Shown here piece after piece: positions 1 to 5,331 of a stretch of DNA of 8,145 nucleotides; the first letter of the stretch is position 1, and each line of letters begins with the position of its first letter. Under the pieces are notes generated by a model. It searched no databases, had not been told where the DNA came from, and worked only from the letters and a program-made list of their open reading frames with translations. The stretch is from Maritimibacter sp. (lineage in GTDB: Bacteria; Pseudomonadota; Alphaproteobacteria; Rhodobacterales; Rhodobacteraceae): contig JAGRMP010000400.1 in assembly GCA_020441225.1 (NCBI GenBank), positions 1 to 8,145 of the forward strand, written 5' to 3'. A program made the position numbers and the translations under genes.

Positions 1-238
1 CGATCACCAGCCGCGAGAAATTGCCCAGCACGACCGGCGCGCCCAGGAGTTCGCCCAGGCCGATCGAGACCCCCGCCGCGCCCGGGTCCCAGGCGATGTG
101 CCGCGCCATGTCGGCGTCGGAAAGCCCGAGCGACCCGCCGCCGATCTCCGGCGGCACGGCGTTGGAGGCATGGTCGCAGGCGACGAGCCAGCGGCTGTCG
201 CGGTCGTCGCCGATGATGTGGAAGGGCGGGTGTGTCAT
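1..238 (-). CDS. N-formylglutamate amidohydrolase family protein (N-terminal part, cut by window edge)
   Basis: Reading the minus strand from the ATG at 238-236 gives 79 open codons that run off the left edge. The translation begins MTHPPFHIIGDDRDSRWLVA and continues with CDHASNAVPPE (residues 21-31), HIAWDPGAAG (about 52-61) and FSRLVI at the edge. These are the conserved blocks of the N-formylglutamate amidohydrolase family (FGase, Pfam PF05013), metal-dependent enzymes that release formate from N-formyl-L-glutamate in one branch of histidine breakdown; some members act on other N-formyl amino acids. The C-terminal two thirds, with the remaining active-site residues, lies outside the window. 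No strong ribosome binding site precedes the ATG (the upstream stretch is A-rich, then GGCC), so the exact start is less certain than the family. It is divergent from pyk and shares its upstream region. No hut genes are visible here, so a role in histidine catabolism specifically is not shown. Confidence 0.85.
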   Translation of the reverse strand, partial: MTHPPFHIIGDDRDSRWLVACDHASNAVPPEIGGGSLGLSDADMARHIAWDPGAAGVSIGLGELLGAPVVLGNFSRLVI

Positions 239-297
239 GGGGCCGTTTTTTCTTTCGAACCTCAGGCGTTGTAGGCGAGCCACGGCCAAAGCGCCAG

Positions 298-326
298 TTG
301 CGACCCCCAAGTTTTTGGGGCATAGA
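298..326 (+). promoter_or_regulatory. Possible sigma70-type promoter for pyk
   Basis: TTGCGA (298-303) and CATAGA (321-326) are separated by exactly 17 bases, which would place a transcription start near 333 and give a leader of about 80 bases before the pyk ATG. The -35 box is a fair match (TTG plus a final A) but the -10 box is poor (3 of 6). The spacer is almost filled by the inverted repeat at 305-320, which could be an operator. This is the best candidate I see in the 175-base divergent region; it is inferred from spacing and position only. Confidence 0.3.
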
Positions 327-334
327 AACCCCAA
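305..334. repeat. CCCCAA / TTGGGG / CCCCAA inverted-repeat cluster upstream of pyk
   Basis: CCCCAA (305-310) and TTGGGG (315-320) form a perfect 6-base inverted repeat around a GTTT centre. A second CCCCAA at 329-334 can pair with the same TTGGGG across an 8-base loop. The three copies could be a protein-binding site with an extra half-site, or, if transcription starts upstream, two mutually exclusive RNA stems. The arrangement is seen directly; the function is not known. Confidence 0.45.
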
Positions 335-339
335 CGCCC

Positions 340-353
340 TGTGACCGCTAACA
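340..353. promoter_or_regulatory. LacI/GalR-family-like operator upstream of pyk
   Basis: TGTGACCGCTAACA is a 14-base imperfect palindrome centred on CG at 346/347. Five of its seven base pairs are symmetric, and it has the TGT...ACA ends typical of LacI/GalR-family operators. It lies 60 bases before the pyk ATG and just downstream of the candidate start point, a position suited to repression. Established knowledge: Rhodobacter sphaeroides has a LacI-family regulator, CceR, controlling central carbon genes, and other alphaproteobacteria use related regulators. Assigning this site to such a regulator is inference from its shape and the adjacent gene. Confidence 0.4.
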
Positions 354-401
354 CCGGGCCGCTCCATTCTTGTGGCCGTCACCGGCGGTCCTCCCAAAAC
401 G

Positions 402-406
402 AAGGA
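402..406 (+). promoter_or_regulatory. Ribosome binding site fixing the pyk start
   Basis: AAGGA at 402-406 sits 7 bases before ATG 414. The upstream in-frame GTG at 372 has no comparable site, so this motif supports starting pyk at 414. Confidence 0.75.
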
Positions 407-413
407 CGAAGGC

Positions 414-1862
414 ATGCACCGCCGTCGCAACGTCAAGATCGTGGCCACGCTTGGCCCGGCCTCCAACGATTACAAAACCATCCGCGCCCTGTTCGAGGCC
501 GGTGCAGACGTGTTTCGCCTCAACATGTCCCACGGCACCCACGAGGAGCACCGCGAGCGGTACGATATCATTCGCGCGGTCGAGGCCGACACCGGCCGGC
601 CGATCGCGATTCTCGCCGACCTCCAGGGGCCGAAGCTGCGCTGCGGTACCTTTGCCGCCCATGGCGCTGAACTCGAAGAGGGCGAAATGTTCCGTTTCGA
701 CCTCGACGACAAGCCGGGCGACCACACCCGCGTGCAACTGCCGCACAAGGAAATCTTCGACGGTATCGAAGTCGGCACCCACCTTCTGATCAATGACGGC
801 AAGATCCGGATGAAGGTCGTCGAACACGGCGAGGATTTCGCCAATTGCGAGGTCGTCGTCGGTGGCACGATCTCCGACCGCAAGGGCGTGAACGTGCCCG
901 ACGTGCTCTTGCCGATCGCCGCGCTCACCGAAAAGGACCGGCGCGATCTCGAGTTTGCCTGCGAGCTCGGCGTCGACTGGCTGGCGCTCAGCTTCGTGCA
1001 GCGCGCCGAAGACGTCGCCGAGGCCCGCCGCCTTGCCAACGGCCGCGCCGCGGTGCTGTCCAAGATCGAAAAACCCTCCGCGGTCAAGGCCTTCGAAGAG
1101 ATCCTGGCAGTGTCCGACGGGATCATGGTGGCCCGCGGCGACCTCGGCGTCGAACTGCCGGTGCAGGCGGTGCCGCCGATCCAGAAGCGGCTCGTGCACA
1201 TGTGCCGCGCCGCCGCCAAGCCGGTGATCGTCGCCACCCAGATGCTCGAAAGCATGATCGAAAGCCCGATGCCCACCCGTGCCGAAGTCTCGGACGTGGC
1301 GACGGCGATCTACGAGGGCGCCGACGCGGTGATGCTCTCGGCCGAATCCGCCGCCGGCAACTATCCGGTCGAGGCGGTCTCGACCATGGCCGCGGTGGCG
1401 CAGTCGGTCGAGACCGACGAAACCTACCGCCGGGTGCTCGAAAACAGCCGTATCTTCCAGCGCCGCACCGTCGCCGACGGCATCGTCTCGGCGGCGCGCG
1501 AGATCGCTGTCTCGACCGACATCCGCGCGATCTGCTGTTTCACCCAGTCGGGGACAACGGCGCTCCTTGCCGCGCGCGAACGGCCGCAGGTGCCGATCCT
1601 CGCGCTTACCCCGCTCGAGCGCACCGCGCGGCGGCTGTGCCTGTCCTGGGGCATTTCGTGCCATTTGATCCAGGGCGAGGTCGACCGGTTCAAACAGGCG
1701 GTGGTCTCCGCGGCCCGGGCGGCACGCGAGTCGGGCCTGGCGGACGACAGCGACCAGATCGTCCTGATCGCCGGTGTGCCCTTCAACGTGCCGGGGACGA
1801 CCAACATCCTGCGTGTCGCCCCCTGCGCAGAACGCTTGATCTTCGCGACCGACCCGGAATAG
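414..1862 (+). CDS. pyk: Pyruvate kinase
   Basis: Pyruvate kinase (EC 2.7.1.40) transfers phosphate from phosphoenolpyruvate to ADP, giving pyruvate and ATP in the cytoplasm. The product from ATG 414 has 482 residues, a normal length for bacterial enzymes, and opens directly with KIVATLGPAS (8-17). Other landmarks are FRLNMSHG (34-41), ILADLQGPK (66-74), the catalytic SKIE block with Lys217 and Glu219, ARGDLG (240-245, metal-binding Asp243), VATQMLESM (273-281, Thr275) and PTRAEVSDVA (287-296). Domains follow the usual order: barrel A (about 1-72), lid B (73-168), barrel A continued (169-340) and C-terminal C domain (about 345-475) with FTQSGTTA at 376-383, the loop that in related enzymes binds a phosphate effector. 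There is no extra C-terminal PEP-utiliser domain. The frame is open back to GTG 372, but AAGGA 7 bases before ATG 414 and the family alignment favour 414. A small membrane-protein gene follows 59 bases later and is probably co-transcribed. Confidence 0.97.
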   Translation: MHRRRNVKIVATLGPASNDYKTIRALFEAGADVFRLNMSHGTHEEHRERYDIIRAVEADTGRPIAILADLQGPKLRCGTFAAHGAELEEGEMFRFDLDDKPGDHTRVQLPHKEIFDGIEVGTHLLINDGKIRMKVVEHGEDFANCEVVVGGTISDRKGVNVPDVLLPIAALTEKDRRDLEFACELGVDWLALSFVQRAEDVAEARRLANGRAAVLSKIEKPSAVKAFEEILAVSDGIMVARGDLGVELPVQAVPPIQKRLVHMCRAAAKPVIVATQMLESMIESPMPTRAEVSDVATAIYEGADAVMLSAESAAGNYPVEAVSTMAAVAQSVETDETYRRVLENSRIFQRRTVADGIVSAAREIAVSTDIRAICCFTQSGTTALLAARERPQVPILALTPLERTARRLCLSWGISCHLIQGEVDRFKQAVVSAARAARESGLADDSDQIVLIAGVPFNVPGTTNILRVAPCAERLIFATDPE

Positions 1863-1921
1863 GTTTTGTTTGGGGTGGGGGCAATGCCGGGCGACCGGCA
1901 CCACCAAGAGGGCCCCGGCGG

Positions 1922-2146
1922 ATGCCTTACGACCTGTTTCTCATCATCGGCCTCGTCATTGTCGTCCTGTCGATTCCGGCGATCTTTTCAGCTGTCTCCG
2001 ACGGTCATGCGCCGCGCGTTCCCGCGGTCGTCATCCTGATCGGCGGCGGCCTCGTGACCTTCGCGGCCACGCAAAAGCCCGGCGGTTACGAGCTGACCCA
2101 GATCCCCAACGTCTTCATCGACGTCGTGTCGCAGATCATCCGCTGA
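1922..2146 (+). CDS. Small two-helix membrane protein downstream of pyk, function unknown
   Basis: ATG 1922 gives 74 residues beginning MPYDLFLIIGLVIVV. Two hydrophobic segments are clear: about residues 4-24 and 33-50, joined by a short loop (SDGHAPR), followed by a polar tail YELTQIPNVFIDVVSQIIR. The likely topology is a hairpin in the inner membrane. AAGAGG at 1906-1911 lies 10 bases before the ATG and is a usable ribosome binding site. The same frame is open back through pyk to 845, but that portion is an Arg-rich out-of-frame shadow of pyk. The gene lies 59 bases behind pyk on the same strand with no obvious terminator between, so it probably shares the pyk transcript. I do not recognise a named domain. 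The length, hydrophobic pattern and ribosome binding site support a real gene. Confidence 0.8.
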   Translation: MPYDLFLIIGLVIVVLSIPAIFSAVSDGHAPRVPAVVILIGGGLVTFAATQKPGGYELTQIPNVFIDVVSQIIR

Positions 2147-2174
2147 CGCGGACGGCAGGCCCGGAGCGGGACGG

Positions 2175-2218
2175 GCGCAGGGCGGGCAGGGCGCTGCGCC
2201 GCCCCGGGATCGCCCGCC
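2175..2218. terminator. Possible bidirectional GC-rich terminator between convergent genes
   Basis: The 73-base gap between the small membrane-protein gene and the flavoprotein gene holds nested inverted repeats. GGCGGGC (2181-2187) pairs with GCCCGCC (2212-2218), and inside it GGGCG (2189-2193) pairs with CGCCC (2200-2204) around a 6-base loop. GCGCAG (2175-2180) with CTGCGC (2194-2199) is an alternative stem. The position between two convergent stops fits a shared terminator, but neither strand has a T-tract, so it is not a canonical intrinsic terminator. In DNA this GC-rich, chance pairing is also plausible. Confidence 0.35.
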
Positions 2219-2219
2219 G

Positions 2220-2822
2220 TCACCACATGCTGGTCTTGGCCCGCGCCGCCCAGCCCGCGTCGTATGCTGCGCCATCGAACCCCGCCTTGGCGTCGGCCAG
2301 CATGTCGCCGACGCTCGGCAGGCCCTCCGACATGTCGCCCTGCGACCAGAGTTCGGCGCGCATCAGCGCCCGGGCGCATTGCCCGTAGACCTCTTCGACA
2401 CTGACCACGATCACCGTCCGGGGATGCCTGCCCTGCTGTTCGAACCGCTCGACCAGCGCCGGATCGGCCGAGACCGCGGCCCGCCCGTTCACCCGGATCA
2501 CGTTGTTCGATCCGGGGATGAAGAACATCAGCGCGATCCGTCCGTCGCGGACGATGTTTCTGAGCGTGTCGATCCGGTTGTTGCCGCGCCAGTCCGGCAG
2601 CAGCAGCGTCTTCGCATCGGCGATCTCCACCACCGGGCCTTCGTCGCCCCGGGGCGAGCCGTCCACGCCCTCGGGCCCCACGGTCGAGATCACCACGAAG
2701 CGGCTCCGTGCGATCCAGTCCCGGTAGGACGGCGTCAGATACCCGGTGACCTTGACCACCGCCGCTTCGGGCGGGGCCCCGTAGAGCGCTTCCAGCGCCG
2801 CGACCGTTTCAATCTTTTCCAT
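2220..2822 (-). CDS. Pyridoxamine 5'-phosphate oxidase-family (PPOX-type) FMN flavoprotein
   Basis: The 200-residue product resembles the PPOX-type split-barrel flavoproteins of the TIGR04025 kind (MSMEG_1061/DR2398-like). These bind FMN or a related flavin and are presumed to be oxidoreductases; the physiological substrate is not known. Visible signatures are WIARSRFVVISTVGPEGVDG (residues 36-55, first strands of the barrel), SPRGD (56-60), LLLPDWRGNNRIDTLRNIV (73-91, the flavin-phosphate-contacting region) and IRVNGRA (109-115). The C-terminal part (about 145-200) contains EEVYGQCARALMRAELW, typical of this subfamily rather than of true PdxH. GGAG 7 bases before the ATG supports the start. 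The ATG lies inside the end of the upstream acyltransferase gene (14-base overlap), so it is the last gene of the ftsE-ftsX-plsC operon and is probably translationally coupled. A link to division or lipid synthesis is not evident from the protein itself. Confidence 0.88.
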   Translation of the reverse strand: MEKIETVAALEALYGAPPEAAVVKVTGYLTPSYRDWIARSRFVVISTVGPEGVDGSPRGDEGPVVEIADAKTLLLPDWRGNNRIDTLRNIVRDGRIALMFFIPGSNNVIRVNGRAAVSADPALVERFEQQGRHPRTVIVVSVEEVYGQCARALMRAELWSQGDMSEGLPSVGDMLADAKAGFDGAAYDAGWAARAKTSMW

Positions 2823-3555
2823 CGTCGAACTCCGTAAATCCCGCCTCGGCCATCAGCCGGTCCGAGCGCGTCTCGACCGCCGCTTCGAGCCGCTCCATGA
2901 ACGCCCCCATCTCCAGCCCCGGCTCGATTGCGGGCAGAAACTCCACCACCGCCAGCCCCGGCAGACGCATGATCCCGTGGCGTTTCCAGAACACGCCCAC
3001 GTTGGTCGCGGCCGGGATCACCGGCTGCCCGGTCTCGCGGTAGAGCACGCCGGCACCGATCTTGTAGGGCAGCCGCGCCCCCGCAGCCACCCGGGTGCCC
3101 TGCGGAAAGATGATGAGCTGCCCGGGCCGGGTCCGCCCCTCCATCACATCCGCCAGCATCTTTTTCACCGCCGTGCTGCGCTTGCCCCGGTCCACCGGGA
3201 TGCAGCCGATCCGGCGCGCATAGAAGCCGACGATCGGCGTATAGACGAGTTGCTTTTTCATGATGAACTTGGGCCGCGGCACCGCCGAGATGATCATGAT
3301 GATGTCGAAGAAACTCTGGTGTTTCGAAGCGATGATGACCTCGCCTTCGGGCGGCGTCCCGCGGATCTCGGAGCGCAAGCCCACGATTACCCGCGCCGCC
3401 CAGCGCACGAAGCGGCAATAAACGTTCACCCCGTGAAACGCGGCGTTCTCGGTGAACAACGCCGGCAGCAGGTAGACCACCGCGAGCACCGCCATGGACA
3501 GATACATGACCGCGATGAACACAAGCGAGCGCAGGGCCTGGAGGGCTGTTGTCAT
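2809..3555 (-). CDS. plsC: 1-acyl-sn-glycerol-3-phosphate acyltransferase (PlsC-like)
   Basis: This 248-residue protein belongs to the lysophosphatidic acid acyltransferase family, which transfers an acyl chain to 1-acyl-glycerol-3-phosphate to give phosphatidic acid at the inner membrane. A hydrophobic N-terminal segment (about 9-34) anchors it. The four acyltransferase blocks are present: KHQSFFD (78-84, catalytic His79 and Asp84 spaced as H-x4-D), GCIPVDRG (117-124), FPQGTR (150-155) and VIPAATN (179-185). Block three has Gln where the usual form is FPEGTR. GAGGGA 6 bases before the ATG is a good ribosome binding site. The ATG overlaps the ftsX stop in an ATGA arrangement (4 bases), which indicates coupled translation. 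The downstream flavoprotein gene starts 14 bases before this gene ends. The family call is secure; acyl-donor and acceptor specificity cannot be read from sequence, and a genome may have a second plsC elsewhere, so the symbol is a family-level name. Confidence 0.93.
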   Translation of the reverse strand: MTTALQALRSLVFIAVMYLSMAVLAVVYLLPALFTENAAFHGVNVYCRFVRWAARVIVGLRSEIRGTPPEGEVIIASKHQSFFDIIMIISAVPRPKFIMKKQLVYTPIVGFYARRIGCIPVDRGKRSTAVKKMLADVMEGRTRPGQLIIFPQGTRVAAGARLPYKIGAGVLYRETGQPVIPAATNVGVFWKRHGIMRLPGLAVVEFLPAIEPGLEMGAFMERLEAAVETRSDRLMAEAGFTEFDDGKD

Positions 3556-4454
3556 GGGCGTTCCCTCAACGTGGAAAAGGCGGCGCGACGGGTGGCGAGA
3601 AAGGCGGTGACGGCGGCGAGCGGCGGGATCGCGAGCGGCCAGAGCCAGTCGAGCCCGGCAAAGCCGAGCCCGGTCAGAAACCCGCCCGCCGGGTCGCCCG
3701 ACGGCATCAGCGCCACCGCGATCATCCCCGCCGCCGTGCCCGCCGCCGCACCGGCGAGCGCGCGCAACGTGTAGCGGCGCACAAAGGCGCGGGCGATGTA
3801 ACTGTCGCGGGCGCCGACGAGCCGCAGCACGTCGATCACCTGGGCATTGGCCGCGAGCGCGGCGGCGGCGGCCAGGGTGATGATGACCGCGGTGGTCGCG
3901 GCGATCAGCACCAGCGCGGCGAGGCCGAACAGCCGGATCCGCTCCGCCGCCGCGACCAGCGGCGCGCGCCAGCGGGCGTGGTCGTCGAGCACCGCGCCGG
4001 GGGCCTCGCCCGCGAGCCGGGCGCGCAGCCCGGCGCTGTCGTAGCCTTCGGGCGTCTCGGTGATGGCGATCAGTTTCGGCACGGGCAACGCGTCGAGCGG
4101 CAGATCCGGCCCGAACCAGGGTTCGAGCAGCGCGCGCTGGTCGTCGTCCGACAGCACCTGCGCTTCGGCGATCCCGGGCGTCGTGCGCAGTACCGCCATT
4201 ACCGCCGCGACCTGGGTTTCCACCTGGCCATCGGGGGCCGAGACCCGCACCGTGGCGCTCTGGGCGAGCGCGTCGCTCCAGCTGTCGGCGATCCGCCCCG
4301 TCGCCAGCATCAGCGCCAGCGCGAAAACGGCGAGAAACCCCATCGCCGCCGCGGCGAAGATGGTGAGCTTGGCGGTGAACCCGGTGGGCGGCACCACCCG
4401 GTCGGCCTGCCGGTCGCCCGCGATCAGCGCCATCGCGTTCGACACCGCGCTCAC
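3552..4454 (-). CDS. ftsX: Cell division protein FtsX (permease-like subunit of FtsEX)
   Basis: FtsX is the membrane subunit of the FtsEX complex, which couples cytoplasmic ATP hydrolysis to activation of peptidoglycan hydrolases at the septum. From GTG 4454 the product has 300 residues. It shows the FtsX layout: a short cytoplasmic N-terminus, helix 1 (about 30-52), an extracytoplasmic domain (about 55-172), then helices 2 (175-200), 3 (232-250) and 4 (270-288). The block AQVIDVLRLVGARDSYIARA (204-223), between helices 2 and 3, is the typical FtsX-domain loop that meets FtsE. The GTG overlaps the ftsE stop as GTGA (4 bases), which is why this start is preferred; an ATG 21 bases later (codon 8) lacks a ribosome binding site. 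The same frame is open back to 5387, but that extra portion is an Arg/Gly-rich shadow of ftsE, not an N-terminal extension. It is followed by plsC with a 4-base overlap. Confidence 0.93.
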   Translation of the reverse strand: MSAVSNAMALIAGDRQADRVVPPTGFTAKLTIFAAAAMGFLAVFALALMLATGRIADSWSDALAQSATVRVSAPDGQVETQVAAVMAVLRTTPGIAEAQVLSDDDQRALLEPWFGPDLPLDALPVPKLIAITETPEGYDSAGLRARLAGEAPGAVLDDHARWRAPLVAAAERIRLFGLAALVLIAATTAVIITLAAAAALAANAQVIDVLRLVGARDSYIARAFVRRYTLRALAGAAAGTAAGMIAVALMPSGDPAGGFLTGLGFAGLDWLWPLAIPPLAAVTAFLATRRAAFSTLRERP

Positions 4455-5122
4455 AGATCCGCCCCCGCGAGCTGCACCCGGTGTTTGGCGATCCGCAGCA
4501 CCCGAGCCTGGAGCTGCGCCTTGGTCGAGCGGATCAGGTTGAGGTCGTGGGTCGCGATCATCACCGTCTTGCCCATGCGGTTGAGCTCGACCATGAGCTG
4601 CAACAGCCGGATCGACATGTCCCAGTCGACATTGCCCGTGGGCTCGTCGGCCAAAATCACCTCCGGGCTCATGATGATCGCCCGCGCCAGTGCCGCGCGC
4701 TGGCGTTCGCCGCCCGACAGCTCCGGCGGCAGGCTGTCCTTCTGCCGCGCAAGCCCCACCCAGGTGAGCAGGTCGTCGATCTCGCCCGCATCCACCTTCC
4801 GTCCCGAGACGGTGAGCGGCAGGGCGACGTTCTCGGTGACGGTCAGATGGTCGAGAAACCGCTGGTCCTGGTGCACCACGCCGATCCGCCGCCGCGCCAG
4901 CGCCAGCGCGTCGCGGCTCATCCCGCGCACGTCCTCGCCGAACAGCGCCACCCGGCCCTGCGTCGCGGTCAGGGCGCCGTAGCACAGCCGCATCAGCGTG
5001 GTCTTCCCCGCGCCCGACGGGCCGGTCAGAAAGTGAAACGACCCAGGCTCCAGCGTCAGCGAGACATCGCCCAGAATCGCGACATTGCCGTAACCGTAGG
5101 TGACTTCGTCCAACTCGATCAC
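4451..5122 (-). CDS. ftsE: Cell division ATP-binding protein FtsE
   Basis: FtsE is the ABC ATPase of the FtsEX division complex, on the cytoplasmic face of the septum. From GTG 5122 the product is 223 residues, the usual FtsE length, starting VIELDEVTYGYG. All ATPase motifs are present: Walker A GPSGAGKTT (34-42), Q-loop VVHQDQRFLDHLTV (82-95, Gln85), signature LSGGERQ (135-141), Walker B VILADEP (155-161, catalytic Glu160) followed by TGNVD, and switch His192 in ATHD. The FtsE-type TGNVD after Walker B and the adjacent ftsX separate it from LolD-type ATPases. The frame is open back to ATG 5290, but the extra 56 residues are not FtsE-like. AGGGGAG 9 bases before the GTG supports the shorter form. 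It is the first gene of the leftward operon; I see no convincing leftward promoter in the divergent region. Confidence 0.95.
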   Translation of the reverse strand: MIELDEVTYGYGNVAILGDVSLTLEPGSFHFLTGPSGAGKTTLMRLCYGALTATQGRVALFGEDVRGMSRDALALARRRIGVVHQDQRFLDHLTVTENVALPLTVSGRKVDAGEIDDLLTWVGLARQKDSLPPELSGGERQRAALARAIIMSPEVILADEPTGNVDWDMSIRLLQLMVELNRMGKTVMIATHDLNLIRSTKAQLQARVLRIAKHRVQLAGADL

Positions 5123-5131
5123 GCGGTGCGG

Positions 5132-5138
5132 CTCCCCT
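5132..5138 (-). promoter_or_regulatory. Ribosome binding site fixing the ftsE start
   Basis: On the minus strand AGGGGAG (5138 down to 5132) precedes GTG 5122 by 9 bases. It decides for the 223-residue FtsE over the longer open frame from 5290. Confidence 0.65.
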
Positions 5139-5213
5139 GCCAGATCTGTCCCGGATACCTGCCCCAAATACCCACCCCGGTCTTGCGCCGGTCGCGACTG
5201 TTTTGCCCCAGCC

Positions 5214-5225
5214 CAACAATTGTTG
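5214..5225. repeat. Perfect 12-base palindrome in the ftsE / zinc-ribbon divergent region
   Basis: CAACAATTGTTG reads the same on both strands. It is AT-rich against a very GC-rich background and directly abuts (sharing three bases with) the inverted repeat at 5223-5242. It lies 89 bases before the ftsE start and 22 bases before the -35 box of the rightward promoter, so it is a plausible operator for either gene. Confidence 0.5.
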
Positions 5226-5242
5226 CAATCGGAGGATTGCAA
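5223..5242. promoter_or_regulatory. Inverted repeat TTGCAATC-N4-GATTGCAA just upstream of a -35 box
   Basis: TTGCAATC (5223-5230) and GATTGCAA (5235-5242) are perfect 8-base inverted arms around GGAG. The repeat ends 4 bases before the -35 hexamer at 5247. That is the place where an activator touching RNA polymerase, or a repressor, commonly binds. I do not recognise the factor. As RNA on the leftward transcript it could also form a short hairpin. Confidence 0.5.
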
Positions 5243-5246
5243 AGGT

Positions 5247-5275
5247 TTGATTTTGGGTGTTTCCCTGCACATAAT
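5247..5275 (+). promoter_or_regulatory. Sigma70-type promoter for the zinc-ribbon gene
   Basis: TTGATT (5247-5252) and CATAAT (5270-5275) are separated by 17 bases. They match the TTGACA/TATAAT consensus at 4 of 6 and 5 of 6 positions and stand in a locally AT-rich patch. The predicted start point is near 5282, giving a leader of about 50 bases before ATG 5332. This is the best-looking promoter in the window. Confidence 0.6.
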
Positions 5276-5331
5276 AAACCCCGGGGGCATGGATTTGACT
5301 GCGGGGGCGAGGCCGAAGGAGCGAGGATTGG

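Noticed and set aside
21..344. 107-codon plus-strand frame at the left end
   Set aside because: It overlaps the clear N-terminus of the amidohydrolase on the other strand and has no protein-like features; its end only crosses the intergenic region.
372..413. GTG at 372 as the pyk start, adding 14 residues
   Set aside because: The extra residues are not part of the conserved N-terminus, the GTG lacks a ribosome binding site, and AAGGA sits correctly before ATG 414.
348..1907. 519-codon open frame on the minus strand across the whole of pyk
   Set aside because: It is antisense to an unmistakable pyruvate kinase; the His/Arg/Asp/Gly-rich composition and lack of any recognisable domain mark it as a shadow of GC-rich codon use.
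3549..4982. 477-codon plus-strand frame opposite ftsX and ftsE
   Set aside because: Arg/Gly/His-rich antisense shadow with no motif; both genes beneath it are well supported.
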